A stretch of DNA of 34,464 nt, from NCBI GenBank assembly GCA_017557885.1, contig JAFYXV010000008.1, positions 130,843 through 165,306 of the forward strand. Reading direction: 5' to 3'. The notes below the pieces were generated by a model. The model saw nothing but the letters and a program-made list of their open reading frames with translations. It made no database searches and was not told the DNA's origin. Positions within the stretch are counted from its first letter, which is position 1. The number at the start of each line of letters is the position of its first letter. Below are positions 34,331 through 34,464 of this stretch, piece after piece. This DNA comes from a bacterium (GTDB taxonomy: Bacteria > Auribacterota > UBA3054). The translations under genes and the position numbers were made by a program.

Positions 34331-34464
34331 CGACTTTTAACGACTTTTAACGACTTTTAACGACTTTTAACGACTTTTAACGACTTTTAACGACTTTTAA
34401 CGACTTTTAACGACTTTTAACGACTTTTAACGACTTTTAACGACTTTTAACGACTTTTAACGAC
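34331..34464. repeat. 10-bp tandem repeat array, runs off the window
   Basis: Unit CGACTTTTAA is repeated perfectly 13 times (34331-34460), plus the first four bases of a 14th copy, to the last base. No mismatch is seen. Each unit holds TTAA, so a TAA stop falls in all three forward frames. The true length is unknown, because the window ends inside the array. Confidence 0.97.

Noticed and set aside
34331-34464. CRISPR array
   Set aside because: The repeat units are 10 bp, contiguous and have no spacers, and no cas gene is nearby.

Overview
The window looks like a chromosomal segment of a Gram-negative, SD-using, moderately GC-rich bacterium. It carries lipoproteins with lipoboxes, a SPOR-domain protein, a prepilin peptidase, sigma70-type promoters and many intrinsic terminators. 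The mix of FG-GAP repeat secreted proteins, DUF4139-like exported proteins and long mixed housekeeping operons fits a PVC-group organism, perhaps Lentisphaerota. That placement is only an impression from gene content and was not tested. Most of the window is core metabolism and information processing. The accessory-looking parts are the two ends.

Layout. (1) Minus-strand unit 7430->1, from a good promoter at 7472-7500: an unrecognised 231-aa protein, ribBA, ribH, nusB with a long charged C-terminal tail, hpt, purE, tsaC (Sua5/YrdC), a small Cys-rich protein, and two tandem FG-GAP repeat exported proteins, the last cut by the window edge. (2) Plus-strand unit 7707->10300, from a near-consensus promoter at 7560-7588: trpB without trpA, a glycine-zipper lipoprotein ending in a zinc-ribbon-like module, and a class I fumarase alpha subunit without beta. 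It ends at a bidirectional terminator. (3) Minus-strand argG and a MATE transporter. (4) Plus-strand Gate-domain membrane protein, divergent from MATE. (5) Minus-strand run 29034->16049: lipA, miaB, radC, a TPR-SPOR protein, mutS, tilS, pilD, a lipoprotein S41 protease, a small lipoprotein, tsaD and an aspartate aminotransferase. Many of its genes overlap by a few bases. It ends at an intrinsic terminator, followed by an amidohydrolase. (6) Minus-strand unit 33770->29233: two paralogous DUF4139-like exported proteins and a Fic protein with a C-terminal winged helix. (7) At the right edge, a 5'-truncated, AT-rich remnant of an AlbA_2/RecG-like regulator and a perfect 10-bp tandem repeat that runs off the window.

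How they work together: TsaC and TsaD supply two steps of the t6A tRNA modification. With MiaB (ms2i6A) and TilS (lysidine), four tRNA anticodon-loop modification enzymes lie within 26 kb. RibBA/RibH give part of riboflavin synthesis (no ribD or ribE here). Hpt/PurE serve purine salvage and synthesis. MutS serves mismatch repair; RadC is usually grouped with repair genes but its role is unsettled. I did not see tRNA or rRNA genes, a CRISPR array, an intact insertion sequence, a phage, or a recognisable defence or biosynthetic cluster. The least explained items are the NusB tail, the zinc-ribbon lipoprotein, the tandem exported paralogue pairs, the in-frame DNA microrepeat in the Fic linker and the terminal decamer array.
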